Shown: positions 23,508 through 32,376 of the stretch, in pieces
Layout: the number at the start of each line of letters is the position of its first letter
Numbering within the stretch: the first letter of the stretch is position 1
NCBI GenBank assembly: GCA_022447545.1
Contig: JAKVBI010000025.1
Location: 1 to 64,000, forward strand
DNA length: 64,000 bases
Source: Myxococcota bacterium
GTDB taxonomy: Bacteria > Myxococcota_A > UBA9160 > SMWR01
Reading direction: 5' to 3'
Program-made: the position numbers and the translations under genes
Notes under the pieces: model-generated
What the model was told of the DNA's origin: nothing
The model's database searches: none
The model's input: the letters and a program-made list of their open reading frames with translations, nothing else

Positions 23508-24113
23508 ATGAACTGGACGAGGATACTCAGGGTCGTGGGCCTGGTGGCGATCTTGGTCGCCGTGGTGCTGCTGCTCGACCTGACCTGGGTCCGAGCCCAC
23601 CTGGGCGGTGCCGACTCGCAGCTCAAACTGGCCTACGCGAACGCGATGGGTCAGGGCATCGACAAAGACGAAGAATCGGCGACGCATTGGTACCGGCGAG
23701 CAGCGGAACAGGGGGACCCTCGCGGCCAGCTGGCGCTGGCGATCCGCTATGAACAGGGTGTTGGCGTCGACGCAGATGCCGAGGCCGCTTCGGACTGGTA
23801 CCGACGCGCCGTGGCCTCGGGTTCTGCGGAGGCTGCCCTGGCACTTTCCCAGCGACACTACCAGGGGAAGGGTGTGCCCCAGGACAACGTGCGTTCGGCC
23901 ATGTGGCTCATCATTGCCGACCGCTACGCGGCCGCTCGCGCCGACGGGTTGGAACTGCTCGAGGTCCTCAAAGAGGAGCTGAGTGGGACTGAACTGGCCG
24001 AGGCACGGAGAATCGCTCAAGACTGGCGAGCAGCGAACCCGGTGACGGTGGGGCCGGTTTTGTCACCCCAGGATGCAGCGGCGCTGGGAGCGGATTCAAT
24101 CCCTGAATCCTGA
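23508..24113 (+). CDS. Membrane-anchored Sel1-repeat protein
   Basis: 201 residues. An N-terminal transmembrane helix lies at about 8-25 (VVGLVAILVAVVLLLDL). Sel1-like repeats follow from about 38 to 130 (AMGQGIDKDEESATHWYRRA, AIRYEQGVGVDADAEAASDW, HYQGKGVPQDNVRSAMW). A helical tail (about 140-185) ends it. Sel1 repeats form protein-binding scaffolds; the partner is unknown. It probably faces the periplasm. Confidence 0.85.
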   Translation: MNWTRILRVVGLVAILVAVVLLLDLTWVRAHLGGADSQLKLAYANAMGQGIDKDEESATHWYRRAAEQGDPRGQLALAIRYEQGVGVDADAEAASDWYRRAVASGSAEAALALSQRHYQGKGVPQDNVRSAMWLIIADRYAAARADGLELLEVLKEELSGTELAEARRIAQDWRAANPVTVGPVLSPQDAAALGADSIPES

Positions 24114-24159
24114 CGGTTTCAAACCCGCCCACGCGCGCTCTGAACTCCCTCGGCCAACC

Positions 24160-24816
24160 ATGAACCCTGCCAGAACGATTCTCACATTGGTTCGCCATGG
24201 CGAGACCTCTGCCAACGTGGATGGGGTGTGGCATGGCTCGACGGATACGCGGCTGACTCCGCTCGGGGAACGACAGGCAAGGCTCGTGGGGCGCCACGCC
24301 CGACTGAACCTGGCCGATGCCACCATCGTCTACTCGAGCCCTCTGGTGCGCGCCCGAGTAACCGCCCGGGCGATCGCCGAGGCACTCGATGCCCCGCTGA
24401 AGGTTGATGCCGAGCTTTCCGAGTACGACCTGGGTCGTTGGGAGGGCAAGACCTATCGCGAGTTACAGGAGCGCCATGGACTCTGGGACCACATGCGGCG
24501 CGATCCGGATTTCGCGCCCCACGGTGGCGAGTCCGCGCGCCAGGTGACCCAGCGGTTGGAGCGATCACTCAGACGTATCGCGCGGGCCCATCCCGGGGAG
24601 CGTGTGTTCGTCGTGACTCATGGCGGCGCCCTGTCCCTGGTGCTTGGCAGCCTGCTGGACGGCGATCTGCGCAAGTGGCGTCGCGTGATGGACAACTGTG
24701 CGGTGAGCGAACTGGTGCTGGAGCCAACGCCGGAACTGCTTTACTTCAATGCGACGAGGCATCTGGTGGAGTCGAGCTCTACGGGCGAAGCGGATTCTGG
24801 GCAGCAGACGGAGTGA
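24160..24816 (+). CDS. Histidine phosphatase (phosphoglycerate-mutase-like)
   Basis: 218 residues. The catalytic motif LTLVRHGETSANVDGVWHG has the phosphorylated His; other blocks are TPLGERQARLVG, VYSSPLVRARVTA, LSEYDLGRWEGKTYREL, GGESARQVTQRL and VFVVTHGGALSLVL (second His). The branch includes alpha-ribazole phosphatases and broad phosphatases; no cobalamin gene is nearby to point to a substrate. ATG 24160 opens the conserved domain directly. Confidence 0.9.
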   Translation: MNPARTILTLVRHGETSANVDGVWHGSTDTRLTPLGERQARLVGRHARLNLADATIVYSSPLVRARVTARAIAEALDAPLKVDAELSEYDLGRWEGKTYRELQERHGLWDHMRRDPDFAPHGGESARQVTQRLERSLRRIARAHPGERVFVVTHGGALSLVLGSLLDGDLRKWRRVMDNCAVSELVLEPTPELLYFNATRHLVESSSTGEADSGQQTE

Positions 24817-24859
24817 AGAACTCCGGAGGCAGTTGAGGTCGTTGGGGTGCCATGCCCAT

Positions 24860-25801
24860 CTACCGACGGGCGCGCTCCAGACCTGCCACGACGTTGGCCC
24901 CGAAGTGACCATCACTGCGCGGCGGTAACCGCTCTTCGATGCACTGGGTGAAGTGCTCGCAAAGTGAGCGTTTGGGATCCTCGAGACGGATTTCCCGGCG
25001 CAAAACGTCTTCGGGGGCTCGTTCGTCCGGGCCCCCATCCAGGTCCTCTTCCAGACGCACCATGCTCCTGCCGATGCCTCGCTGTTCCATCACGGCGCGG
25101 CCGCGATCCGTCCGCACCTCGATTCGTTGTGTGGCCCGGGAGGGAGCTGAGGAGAATGAGAACTGAAGCTCGCAATCGATGCTGGGCGTCTCGGGACCGC
25201 AGGCCACGAGCCTCGCACTCTCGAAGGTGTCTTCCCGCCGTTTCCAATGGGCCTCGAGTTCCGCGGGGAGTTGCTCCAGGATGAACGCCAGCGCTGCAAC
25301 CTGCTGGGAAACGGAACGCCAGAACTCCCGGCTGCTCTTGGGTGGATCCGGATGATGGGAATGAAGGTTCACGGCCTGGAGCGTGCCGTTTTCGGGCTTG
25401 TCGGCCCATTCCTTGATCGCTTGCAGTCCGCGGTGGAAGAGCGGGGTGTGCGCGACCAAGAGGACCTGGCCTCGCTGTTGGGCCAAATTGGCCAGCTCGC
25501 GGGCTTCGCTGTGGGTGGAGGCGAGAGGGGCCTCGATCAGGACGTGTTTGCCCGTGAGGAGTGCCTCATGAATCATCGACGCGTCGCCCGTGGGCCGTGT
25601 GATGACGACTGCATCCACGTCAGGAGACGCGATCACCTCTTCGGGCGAACGGACCAGAACCGCACCGGGGCAGGCGCTCTCGACGCCCGCCCGGTCTCCG
25701 ATCAGGGGGTGCGCAACGCAGGCAACTTCTTGCCTCAGCTCCCCCATGATTCTTGCATACTCCGCCCCTCGCGGGCCGAAGCCAACAAATCCCAGTCGCA
25801 A
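24860..25801 (-). CDS. Gfo/Idh/MocA-family oxidoreductase
   Basis: 313 residues. The N-terminal NAD(P)-binding fold has RLGFVGFGPRGAEYARIM, VDAVVITRPTGDASMIHEAL and GKHVLIEAPLASTHSEAREL. The canonical EKP motif reads EAP, losing the catalytic lysine of many members. The C-terminal domain (about 130-313) is the usual substrate/dimer half. TTG 25801 is preferred because GGGGGAGG sits just upstream; TTG 25816 would add five residues. The substrate is unknown. Confidence 0.82.
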   Translation of the reverse strand: MRLGFVGFGPRGAEYARIMGELRQEVACVAHPLIGDRAGVESACPGAVLVRSPEEVIASPDVDAVVITRPTGDASMIHEALLTGKHVLIEAPLASTHSEARELANLAQQRGQVLLVAHTPLFHRGLQAIKEWADKPENGTLQAVNLHSHHPDPPKSSREFWRSVSQQVAALAFILEQLPAELEAHWKRREDTFESARLVACGPETPSIDCELQFSFSSAPSRATQRIEVRTDRGRAVMEQRGIGRSMVRLEEDLDGGPDERAPEDVLRREIRLEDPKRSLCEHFTQCIEERLPPRSDGHFGANVVAGLERARR

Positions 25802-25873
25802 CCTGCCTCCCCCCAACAGGTGTCCCGCGCGCGTACCGAATCGCGAGACCCAATTAGGGTAAGGGGTGTCACA

Positions 25874-25909
25874 GCCCCGCGCATGTAGTGGTTTTCACAT
25901 GCACGGGGC
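25874..25909. promoter_or_regulatory. Long intergenic hairpin
   Basis: 13-bp inverted repeat starting GCCCCG and ending ACGGGGC, with one C-A mismatch and a 10-base loop AGTGGTTTTC. It lies in the 193-bp gap between the selenoprotein stop and the Gfo/Idh start, both minus strand. No T-run follows on either strand, so it is more likely a processing, stability or regulatory structure than an intrinsic terminator. Confidence 0.45.
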
Positions 25910-25994
25910 CGATGCTGAGCGGAATCGGAGTCTCTAGGTCGCGCTTCCGCATCCCTGGAGGCCTAGAAGCCCAGAAACCCCGGAAGGCAGGCGC

Positions 25995-26339
25995 CTAGCC
26001 GAGCAGGTCCGAGTAGAGCTCTTCGTTGAATCCCACGACGACCGTCTTGCCAAAGCGCAGGGTCGGCGCCCTCAGGTTTCCCGTTGGGCCCAGCATGGCG
26101 GCCACTGTGGTGGCGTCTGCTTTGCCCCCGGGGCGGAATTCGTCGAGTTTCTTGCCCTTGGCGACGTAGACGCGAGAAGCGGCCTTTGCCAGAGCCCCTG
26201 CGTCCTTCTTGCCGAGCTTGCTCGAAGCGGAAACAGTTTCGCCGATCGCGATGCCGTGTGCGTCCAAGAACTTGGACGCTCGTGTGCAACTCGTTCAGCC
26301 CTTCCGGTTGTAGTACCAAGCGATTTTTTTGGTTGCCAT
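25995..26339 (-). CDS. ArsC-family selenoprotein (in-frame UGA read as selenocysteine)
   Basis: 114 residues if TGA at 26297-26295 (codon 15) is read as selenocysteine. The N-terminus MATKKIAWYYNRKG is followed by U-T-S-C, a redox motif where relatives have CxxC, then TRASKFLDAHG. The rest is a thioredoxin-like ArsC fold with the cis-proline stretch NLRAPTLRFGKTVVVGF and EELYSDLLG. The frame is continuous on both sides of the TGA. A SECIS-like hairpin lies 15 bases after it. Without readthrough the active site would be lost. Likely a cytoplasmic thiol/selenol oxidoreductase; arsenate reduction is not implied. It follows the Rieske gene by 50 bp. Confidence 0.88.
26260..26279 (-). promoter_or_regulatory. 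Bacterial SECIS-like hairpin
   Basis: On the mRNA strand a perfect 8-bp stem (GCGUCCAA / UUGGACGC) closes a GUUC loop, inside the coding sequence. The loop starts 23 bases after the UGA and its first base is G. Known bacterial SECIS elements have a short stem-loop directly after the UGA with a G in the first loop bases, which recruits SelB. Confidence 0.8.
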
Positions 26340-26389
26340 GGCGGTAAGGTGCCTGCTGGGGGCGTCGTTGCCAAGCGCCTCGAGAGGTT

Positions 26390-27658
26390 TTACGCCTGGG
26401 TCTGGTTTTCGATCCAGGGTCCCAGGTGCGGCTCCACACGCAGGCTACGGGGGATCTTCTCGGGTCCGATGGCTCGATCGATGGCCTCGTGGAAGTGATA
26501 GATACGGCGCTCCTGATAGCTCAGGGGCATTCCCCGAAAGCCAGGGGATTCGAGGGAGCGCTGGATCCAGGGAAGGTTCTCGGTGTCCTCACGCAGCACG
26601 CCGTCGAAGAGCCGGAGTATCGAGCGCAGAGGGTCCGGGACTTCCCCATCACCCCAATTGGGGCCGAACCACACCACGTCGAAGCGGGTGGTGCGAATGT
26701 CGCGGGGCCAGAACAGCAGGAACGGGAACCCGATCACGTCCAGAGGTGTGACCAGGTTGGGGAAGAGCGTGTAGGAGAGGTTGGCGATGCGCGGAATCTC
26801 ACCCGCGGTTTCGATTTCCAGCCCGCCGCCGCCGCCGCCGTAACCGTCTCGGCGTTCGGGGCGGACCGCCGAGACCATTCGCGAGTGTCCGCCGGGCAGC
26901 AGGCCCATGGTGGTGCCGCGCGGGTCCAGCAACTGGTTCACGGTGTTCGGGTGGATGTGTTTGAGATGGTAGACCTCCAGAAACGCATCCATGGCGGCCT
27001 TCCAATTGCAGGCGAGGTCGAAACTCTGGCGCTCGACGAAGCGGAGTTTCGACGGCTCGAGATCACTCCACTCCTCGGGAATGGGCGCCAAGCTTTCGAG
27101 CAGGGGCGGTGCGGCGTCGTCTTCGTTGATGAAGACCCAACCCCCGAAGGTTTCGCAGCGCACCGGGATCAGCGCGCGGCAGGAGCGATCCAGCCCCACG
27201 AAATCGTGTTCGTCGGGTACGGCGATCAGTTGACCCTCGAGGTCGTAGGTCCAGCTGTGGTAGGCGCAACGAAGCTGTCGGGCTTGACCGGCAGCCTCTC
27301 GCACCACTGGTCCGCCTCGGTGGCGGCAGGTGTTGTAGAAGGCGCGGATGCGTTTGTCTTGGCCGCGCACCAGAAGAATCGGGTGCCCCGTCTCGTCACA
27401 CAGCCGGAAGCTTCCGGGCGCGGGCAACTCTTCCCGGTGCGCGACCATGAGCCAGCTGCGCGACCAGAGGTGATGCCGTTCGAGTTCGAAAAAGGCCGGG
27501 TCGGTGTAGCGCCCAGCGGGTACGTCCGAGAGGGCGGGGAAATCGGGCGGTGCCGCGCGACGTTGGAATTCGAGTTCGATCTCACGCTTGATGCGCGCCG
27601 ACAGCCTCTCGTCCACGCTGCTCTCCAGGACTGTTTTCGAGCCCTGGGAAGATATCAC
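26390..27658 (-). CDS. Rieske-type aromatic-ring-hydroxylating oxygenase, alpha subunit
   Basis: 422 residues. The Rieske [2Fe-2S] domain (about 45-165) has CRHRGGPV and, 17 residues on, CAYHSWTYDLEGQL. The catalytic domain has NWKAAMDAFLEVYHLKHIHP, giving the two mononuclear-iron histidines, and a later acidic ligand region. Partners (reductase, ferredoxin, beta subunit) are not adjacent. Families of this shape hydroxylate aromatics, steroids or quaternary amines; the substrate is unknown. GTG 27658 gives the full length; GTG 27616 is possible. TamB lies upstream on the same strand. Confidence 0.9.
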   Translation of the reverse strand: MISSQGSKTVLESSVDERLSARIKREIELEFQRRAAPPDFPALSDVPAGRYTDPAFFELERHHLWSRSWLMVAHREELPAPGSFRLCDETGHPILLVRGQDKRIRAFYNTCRHRGGPVVREAAGQARQLRCAYHSWTYDLEGQLIAVPDEHDFVGLDRSCRALIPVRCETFGGWVFINEDDAAPPLLESLAPIPEEWSDLEPSKLRFVERQSFDLACNWKAAMDAFLEVYHLKHIHPNTVNQLLDPRGTTMGLLPGGHSRMVSAVRPERRDGYGGGGGGLEIETAGEIPRIANLSYTLFPNLVTPLDVIGFPFLLFWPRDIRTTRFDVVWFGPNWGDGEVPDPLRSILRLFDGVLREDTENLPWIQRSLESPGFRGMPLSYQERRIYHFHEAIDRAIGPEKIPRSLRVEPHLGPWIENQTQA

Positions 27659-27698
27659 GGCGCCGGTGCCCCGCTGCGTGGTCGAACCGGCATCGATC

Positions 27699-30329
27699 TC
27701 AGTAGCGGGTCGACCAGATCAGATCGATCCCCGTGTTCTCATCGCTGGAGGCCTGAGTCTCGAGGCTCCAATGGTCGTCCAGTTGCAGTTCGACCCTCAC
27801 CTCATCCACGGGTTCCCGGGACAGGGTCCGTTGGTAGTGGACGTAGACGTCGCGTGTGAGGTACTTGCCCACTCCAATGCGTGTGTCGGTGTGGCCATCC
27901 GACAGTTGGAGTTCGAGTTCGTCGATGGGCAGCGCCTCCTCGAGTAGAGGGGTGATCTGGTTGATGGCGACCCCGGCCGCGAGCGCGCCGGCGGTGGCGT
28001 CCAGTGATGAGTCCGGGTCCGTCGGTTCGTCGCTGCCCCGACCGAACACGAGATAGTGGAGCACCTCGGATTCCGGCATGGCCGGATCGCTGTCCAGTCG
28101 CAGGGTGGGGTCGAGGGCATCGCCGGTCAGGTAGGCGTGGATGGTGACGTCCGCAACGCGGTAGGTGCCCTCGAGATCAATCTGAGGGATCGGTTTCAGC
28201 GTTCCCGGGAAACGCGCCGTTCCGTGTTGAATCGCGAAGCGGCGCCCATAGAAGGTGTAGTTCCCACGCACGACCTCGACCTCACCCGAGTAGCGGGGCG
28301 GCTCGCCTTTGGCCTTGGTCAATTGGATGTCGCCATTGAGTTCCACGTCGGCTCCGAGTCCGTCGACGAGGGTTCCTCGGGGAGCGTGGAGTCGGAGATC
28401 GATAGCGCTTCGCGTGAACAAGCTGGTGGGTTTGCGGCGCTCGACGATGCGGGTGGTGGGAGTTCCGTCTCCGGACTGGGAGACGATCCGGATCTCCCGC
28501 AGCACGGGATCCTCTTGTTCGGGCAGGCGCACCCGAGCGTGCTCGAAGGAGAGGGTTCCGCGTACCACGGGGGCTTCGAGGTTGCCCTCGATGGTCATGT
28601 CTCCCACCACTCGACTGCTCAGCACGTTGGACAGAGCCACGGGGAGTTGCTGGAGGGACAGTCCGAGGCGTACCTCGGAGGTCCCCGCTGCGCCGATCCG
28701 AATGCGACCGGAGACGACGGCCTGACCGGAATGGGCCTCGCTCACACCGATGTGGAGGTCGTCGGTCGAGAGGGTCTGCTGGTGGAGATCGATGCGACCT
28801 TCGATGGGTCCCAGCCGGTTTCCCAGGATCCCCAGTCGTCCCCAGACCTCAGCCAACTCGATGGACCCTTCGAGCTGAGGTTCGGGTGATGCACCGCGAA
28901 CGTCCACCGACAAGCGCGCATTTCCCCGAAGGTCTCGGACATAGCGGGCCAGAAGAGGCCCCAGCAGGGCCAGGTCGATCTGTTCTCCGCGGATGGCCAC
29001 GTGGGTGGTCGGGTCGTCGATGAGTCCGGTCGAGAGAGGGGTCTTCGGGGAGTAGGGGAGGGTCGCGTTGGCGTTCAAGACTTCCGTGCCGTTGCTGAAC
29101 GCATCGAGGTGGGCGGTCAGTCGCTCGTCCCCGGTGCTCGCCGTCAATCGTGCGCGATCCAGGGTGGCGTCGCCCACGCGGGGCTTCCGCCAGTTCAGCT
29201 TCGCCTCCACGGTGGGACGCGGCAGCGGTCCATCCAGTTCGATGTCGGCATCGAGATCGCCATCCAGTGCATAGGGGGTCGACAACAGCTTGCCCACGGC
29301 CTTGGCTTCGACGCCGCGGGCACGGATGGCCACGCCAGTCAGCCTTCTCGAGGAGATCAATCCGGACACTTCGAGGGGCTGATCATGAATCCAGATCGAC
29401 AGTCGTTCGATGTCGAGGCCACCTTCGGGCAGCCTGCGGGCATTGCCGCGGGCGCGCACCGTCACTTCGCCGCCTTCGAGACGGGCCTGCTTGAGTTCCA
29501 CACCTCCCGCCTGGGTGGTGGCCAACTCCGCACTGCCGTTGCCCAGGCCCTCCCCCGCCCAGGTGAGCCCGGAGCCGTGCATCTCGAGCCGGCCGGCCGG
29601 GTGCGAAAAGCTCTCGGCCACATCGAAGCGACCCGTCAGCTCGACCTGGCCGAAGCTGCCCTGGATCTGGGCCTCTCGCAGTTCCAACTGGGCCCGACTG
29701 AGATTGACTTCCACGCGGCCGGCTTCGATTCGTTCGTCCATCCACTGGGAGGGATGGGCAACGACCTCGAGGTGTGCCCGCGTCTCGATCTGGGAGGGCG
29801 CTTCCCAGGGCAGCCGGACGGAGTGGGCTTCGAACTCGACGCCGAGCTGCAGGTCGAGGTCTTCGCCCTCCAGGGAGAGACTTCCCCGACGCAGTTCCAA
29901 TTCGCCGATGCCAATGCTGTTGATCCAGCGGGAGTCCGATGAAGTCTCGGTCTCGGGCCCGTCACTGCGGTCTGGGAGGTTCCAGGTGCCTTGGGGATCA
30001 CGCGTCAGGGTCAGCGTGGCGCCGTCGATGGCGATCTGGCTGATGAGCGGGGCCTGGGCTTCGAACAGCGCCCAGAGATCCACCCGAGCACTCATGCGGT
30101 CGATGCTCGCCAGCGGCTCGCCGTGGCGTGTGACCTTCACTCCGCGCAGGACGACCTCGGGAACGAGGGGGCCCTCGAGATCCTCCACTGTCACTTCAGC
30201 CCCGAGGTTCCAGGAGAGCAGCTTTTCCAGGGCGATTCGGAGGGGTTCTCGTGTCCAATGGGTCTGCGCCGACGCAGGCAACGCCAACAGCGGGCCCATC
30301 AGGGCCATGAGGAGGAGGATCGTTCGCAT
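27699..30329 (-). CDS. tamB: Translocation and assembly module subunit TamB-like
   Basis: 876 residues. A short N-terminal signal/anchor (ILLLMALMGPLLALPASA) is followed by a long beta-rich repetitive body (VEDLEGPLVPEVVLRGVKV and many similar strands). The conserved DUF490 C-terminus includes VEVVRGNYTFYGRRFAIQHG, PQIDLEGTYRVADVTI, MPESEVLHYLVFGR and GVGKYLTRDVYVHY. TamB spans the periplasm and works with TamA in outer-membrane protein or lipid transport. It is shorter than E. coli TamB (1259 residues). Its ATG overlaps the tamA stop by one base. Confidence 0.92.
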   Translation of the reverse strand: MRTILLLMALMGPLLALPASAQTHWTREPLRIALEKLLSWNLGAEVTVEDLEGPLVPEVVLRGVKVTRHGEPLASIDRMSARVDLWALFEAQAPLISQIAIDGATLTLTRDPQGTWNLPDRSDGPETETSSDSRWINSIGIGELELRRGSLSLEGEDLDLQLGVEFEAHSVRLPWEAPSQIETRAHLEVVAHPSQWMDERIEAGRVEVNLSRAQLELREAQIQGSFGQVELTGRFDVAESFSHPAGRLEMHGSGLTWAGEGLGNGSAELATTQAGGVELKQARLEGGEVTVRARGNARRLPEGGLDIERLSIWIHDQPLEVSGLISSRRLTGVAIRARGVEAKAVGKLLSTPYALDGDLDADIELDGPLPRPTVEAKLNWRKPRVGDATLDRARLTASTGDERLTAHLDAFSNGTEVLNANATLPYSPKTPLSTGLIDDPTTHVAIRGEQIDLALLGPLLARYVRDLRGNARLSVDVRGASPEPQLEGSIELAEVWGRLGILGNRLGPIEGRIDLHQQTLSTDDLHIGVSEAHSGQAVVSGRIRIGAAGTSEVRLGLSLQQLPVALSNVLSSRVVGDMTIEGNLEAPVVRGTLSFEHARVRLPEQEDPVLREIRIVSQSGDGTPTTRIVERRKPTSLFTRSAIDLRLHAPRGTLVDGLGADVELNGDIQLTKAKGEPPRYSGEVEVVRGNYTFYGRRFAIQHGTARFPGTLKPIPQIDLEGTYRVADVTIHAYLTGDALDPTLRLDSDPAMPESEVLHYLVFGRGSDEPTDPDSSLDATAGALAAGVAINQITPLLEEALPIDELELQLSDGHTDTRIGVGKYLTRDVYVHYQRTLSREPVDEVRVELQLDDHWSLETQASSDENTGIDLIWSTRY

Positions 30330-32146
30330 CAGAAGGCCTGTCCGACGGAGACGTAGAAGCGACCCGAATCCACGTTGGCGGGGGGGTTCAAGAGGTGGCC
30401 GTAGTCGAGTCGGATGTCGCCCACGGGCGTGAGCAGGCGCAGTCCACCCCCGGTGGAGGCGAGGAAATCGTCGATGCGCAGGTCGAAGGGGTCGCGGGTC
30501 ACCTGTCCTGCATCGACGAAGGCCACCCCCGACAGGGCCTTCCAGATGGGAAAGCGAATCTCGAAATTGGCCTGACCGAGGGTGAGCCCGCCTTCGGGCT
30601 CACCCTGGGCATCAATGGGTCCGAGGTGCTGATAGCGGAAGCCGCGTACCGAGCTGCTGCCACCGCTGTAGAAGAGCTTGAAGGCCGGGACGTCGCTGGG
30701 TTGACTGCCGCCGAAGGTCTGGATCGTTCCGGCCAGCACGCGGGTCGCCAACACCACCTTCCACAGGGGGTGGAAGGCCTTGGCCTCGGCGGTCAGTCGC
30801 ACGTAGTCCACGTCTGAGCCGATGGCCTTTCCGGCGGGCTCCACCGAGAGCTCGAGCCAGGTGCCGCGCGAGGGGTTGCTGAGTTGGTCGAGGGTGCTGC
30901 GCTGGACGGCCAGACGGAAGTAGCTCAGCAGCGTCTGTCCCTCCTCGCGATCGGTATCGCCCACTACGTTGCTCACGTCGCCGTAATCGAAGTGATAGCC
31001 GGCGAAGCCCCTCCAGTTTTTGCCGAAGGGGCGTTCCAGTTCCACGCCCGCCAGGGCCAGGTCGGAATCGTAGGCTGGTGGGGTCTCGCGCAGATAGGAG
31101 GAATAGAGGGTGGTCCGAGTCCGGGACTCGGGGAAGTGGGGTTGCTCGATGCGCGTGTCCACACCCAGCACCAACGAAGAGGCCTTGCCGGTGATCTTGA
31201 GCTGCCGGGCATCGCCCAGGAAGTTCAGGTGCTCCCAGCTGATGCGTCCCCGGAACTTGTCCTGGGTGCCGTAGCCCGCCGCCACCTGAACCCGTCGAGG
31301 CGGGCCCTCCTCCACCTGAACCTGAACCGGCCAGATCTCGGCGCCGTTTCCCGGATCGGCGGCGGTGACCATGACCACTCGAAACAACCCGAGATCTGCG
31401 ATGGCCTTCTCGCTGTCCACGAGGGCGCTGCGCACATAGGGTTGGCCGGGTTGCATCGTCAACTCCCGCTGCACGATCTGCGGGTCGATGGTCTCGAGGC
31501 CTGAGATCGTCACCGCTCCAAAGGTCACGGCCGGTCCTGGGTCCACGGTCCAGGACACGCGGGCGCTGTGCCTTTCGGGGTTCACCTCGGCACCGCCGCT
31601 GAGGATGGCTCCCGGCCGCGAGTTGTTGGCCAGAGCCGTCAGCAGGTGCTCACGGGCTCGCTGGTAGCTGGCCACGCTGAAGACCTCGCCTGTCTCGAAG
31701 GGCAGACCGGATTCAATGGCCTGGCGCTTGGATTCGGGCAGCGCCGCCCCCGTCCACTCGATTTGGAACTGCGTCAAGCGGACGGGTTCGCCTTCGTCGA
31801 CCTGAACAGTGGCCGTGGCGCGGGTATGCGCGGCATTCCAGGTCACCGAGGCGTGGATCTGGGCGTCGTAGTAACCGTGGTCGCGATAGGTGTTCCGGAT
31901 CCGCGCGACGTCCTCTTCCAGGGTGAACTCGTCGAAGGGGGGAGGCTGGACCCAGAACTTCCAACTGGCTGGCACCGACAGCATCTGGTTCTCGAGCTGT
32001 GAGGCGGTCAGTGCGTGGATTCCCTTCCAGTGGATGCGCTGGAGGGTCTGCGCGTCGGGATCGACGGGTTCGGCATCTTCTTTCGCCCCTGCGGGCGAAG
32101 CCAGTGCGAGCCACAGCACGCAGAACAGCCGGGCACAGCGTCCCAT
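30329..32146 (-). CDS. tamA: BamA/TamA-family outer-membrane protein
   Basis: 605 residues. A signal peptide (ARLFCVLWLALASPAGA) precedes POTRA domains (about 35-270; for example VARIRNTYRDHGYYDAQIH and VTFGAVTISGLETIDPQIV). A 16-strand barrel follows with the substrate-loop motif SSSVRGFRYQHLGP and ends with aromatic SGRFYVSVGQAF. ATG 32146 starts the signal peptide; a longer frame exists. It is coupled to tamB by a TGATG overlap, which supports TamA rather than BamA. Confidence 0.92.
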   Translation of the reverse strand: MGRCARLFCVLWLALASPAGAKEDAEPVDPDAQTLQRIHWKGIHALTASQLENQMLSVPASWKFWVQPPPFDEFTLEEDVARIRNTYRDHGYYDAQIHASVTWNAAHTRATATVQVDEGEPVRLTQFQIEWTGAALPESKRQAIESGLPFETGEVFSVASYQRAREHLLTALANNSRPGAILSGGAEVNPERHSARVSWTVDPGPAVTFGAVTISGLETIDPQIVQRELTMQPGQPYVRSALVDSEKAIADLGLFRVVMVTAADPGNGAEIWPVQVQVEEGPPRRVQVAAGYGTQDKFRGRISWEHLNFLGDARQLKITGKASSLVLGVDTRIEQPHFPESRTRTTLYSSYLRETPPAYDSDLALAGVELERPFGKNWRGFAGYHFDYGDVSNVVGDTDREEGQTLLSYFRLAVQRSTLDQLSNPSRGTWLELSVEPAGKAIGSDVDYVRLTAEAKAFHPLWKVVLATRVLAGTIQTFGGSQPSDVPAFKLFYSGGSSSVRGFRYQHLGPIDAQGEPEGGLTLGQANFEIRFPIWKALSGVAFVDAGQVTRDPFDLRIDDFLASTGGGLRLLTPVGDIRLDYGHLLNPPANVDSGRFYVSVGQAF

Positions 32147-32376
32147 GTCGTAACGTGACGAACCCTTCAGGCCAGTCCCTCCGGGCCCCCCACTCACTTG
32201 CGGGCAGGGGGCGCGGGCAGAGCATACCCGCCGTGCTCGTCGGAGACCGCTGGCGAGCCGGAGCCGTTTGGGCGACGAAACTCGCGCTGTGATGGTGCCG
32301 CTTGTCTTCCCGCGCGCCGCACCTCATGCTGGCAGCGGGGATTGGGCTGGGGAACCGAGATTGGAGGCGTGAGCGC

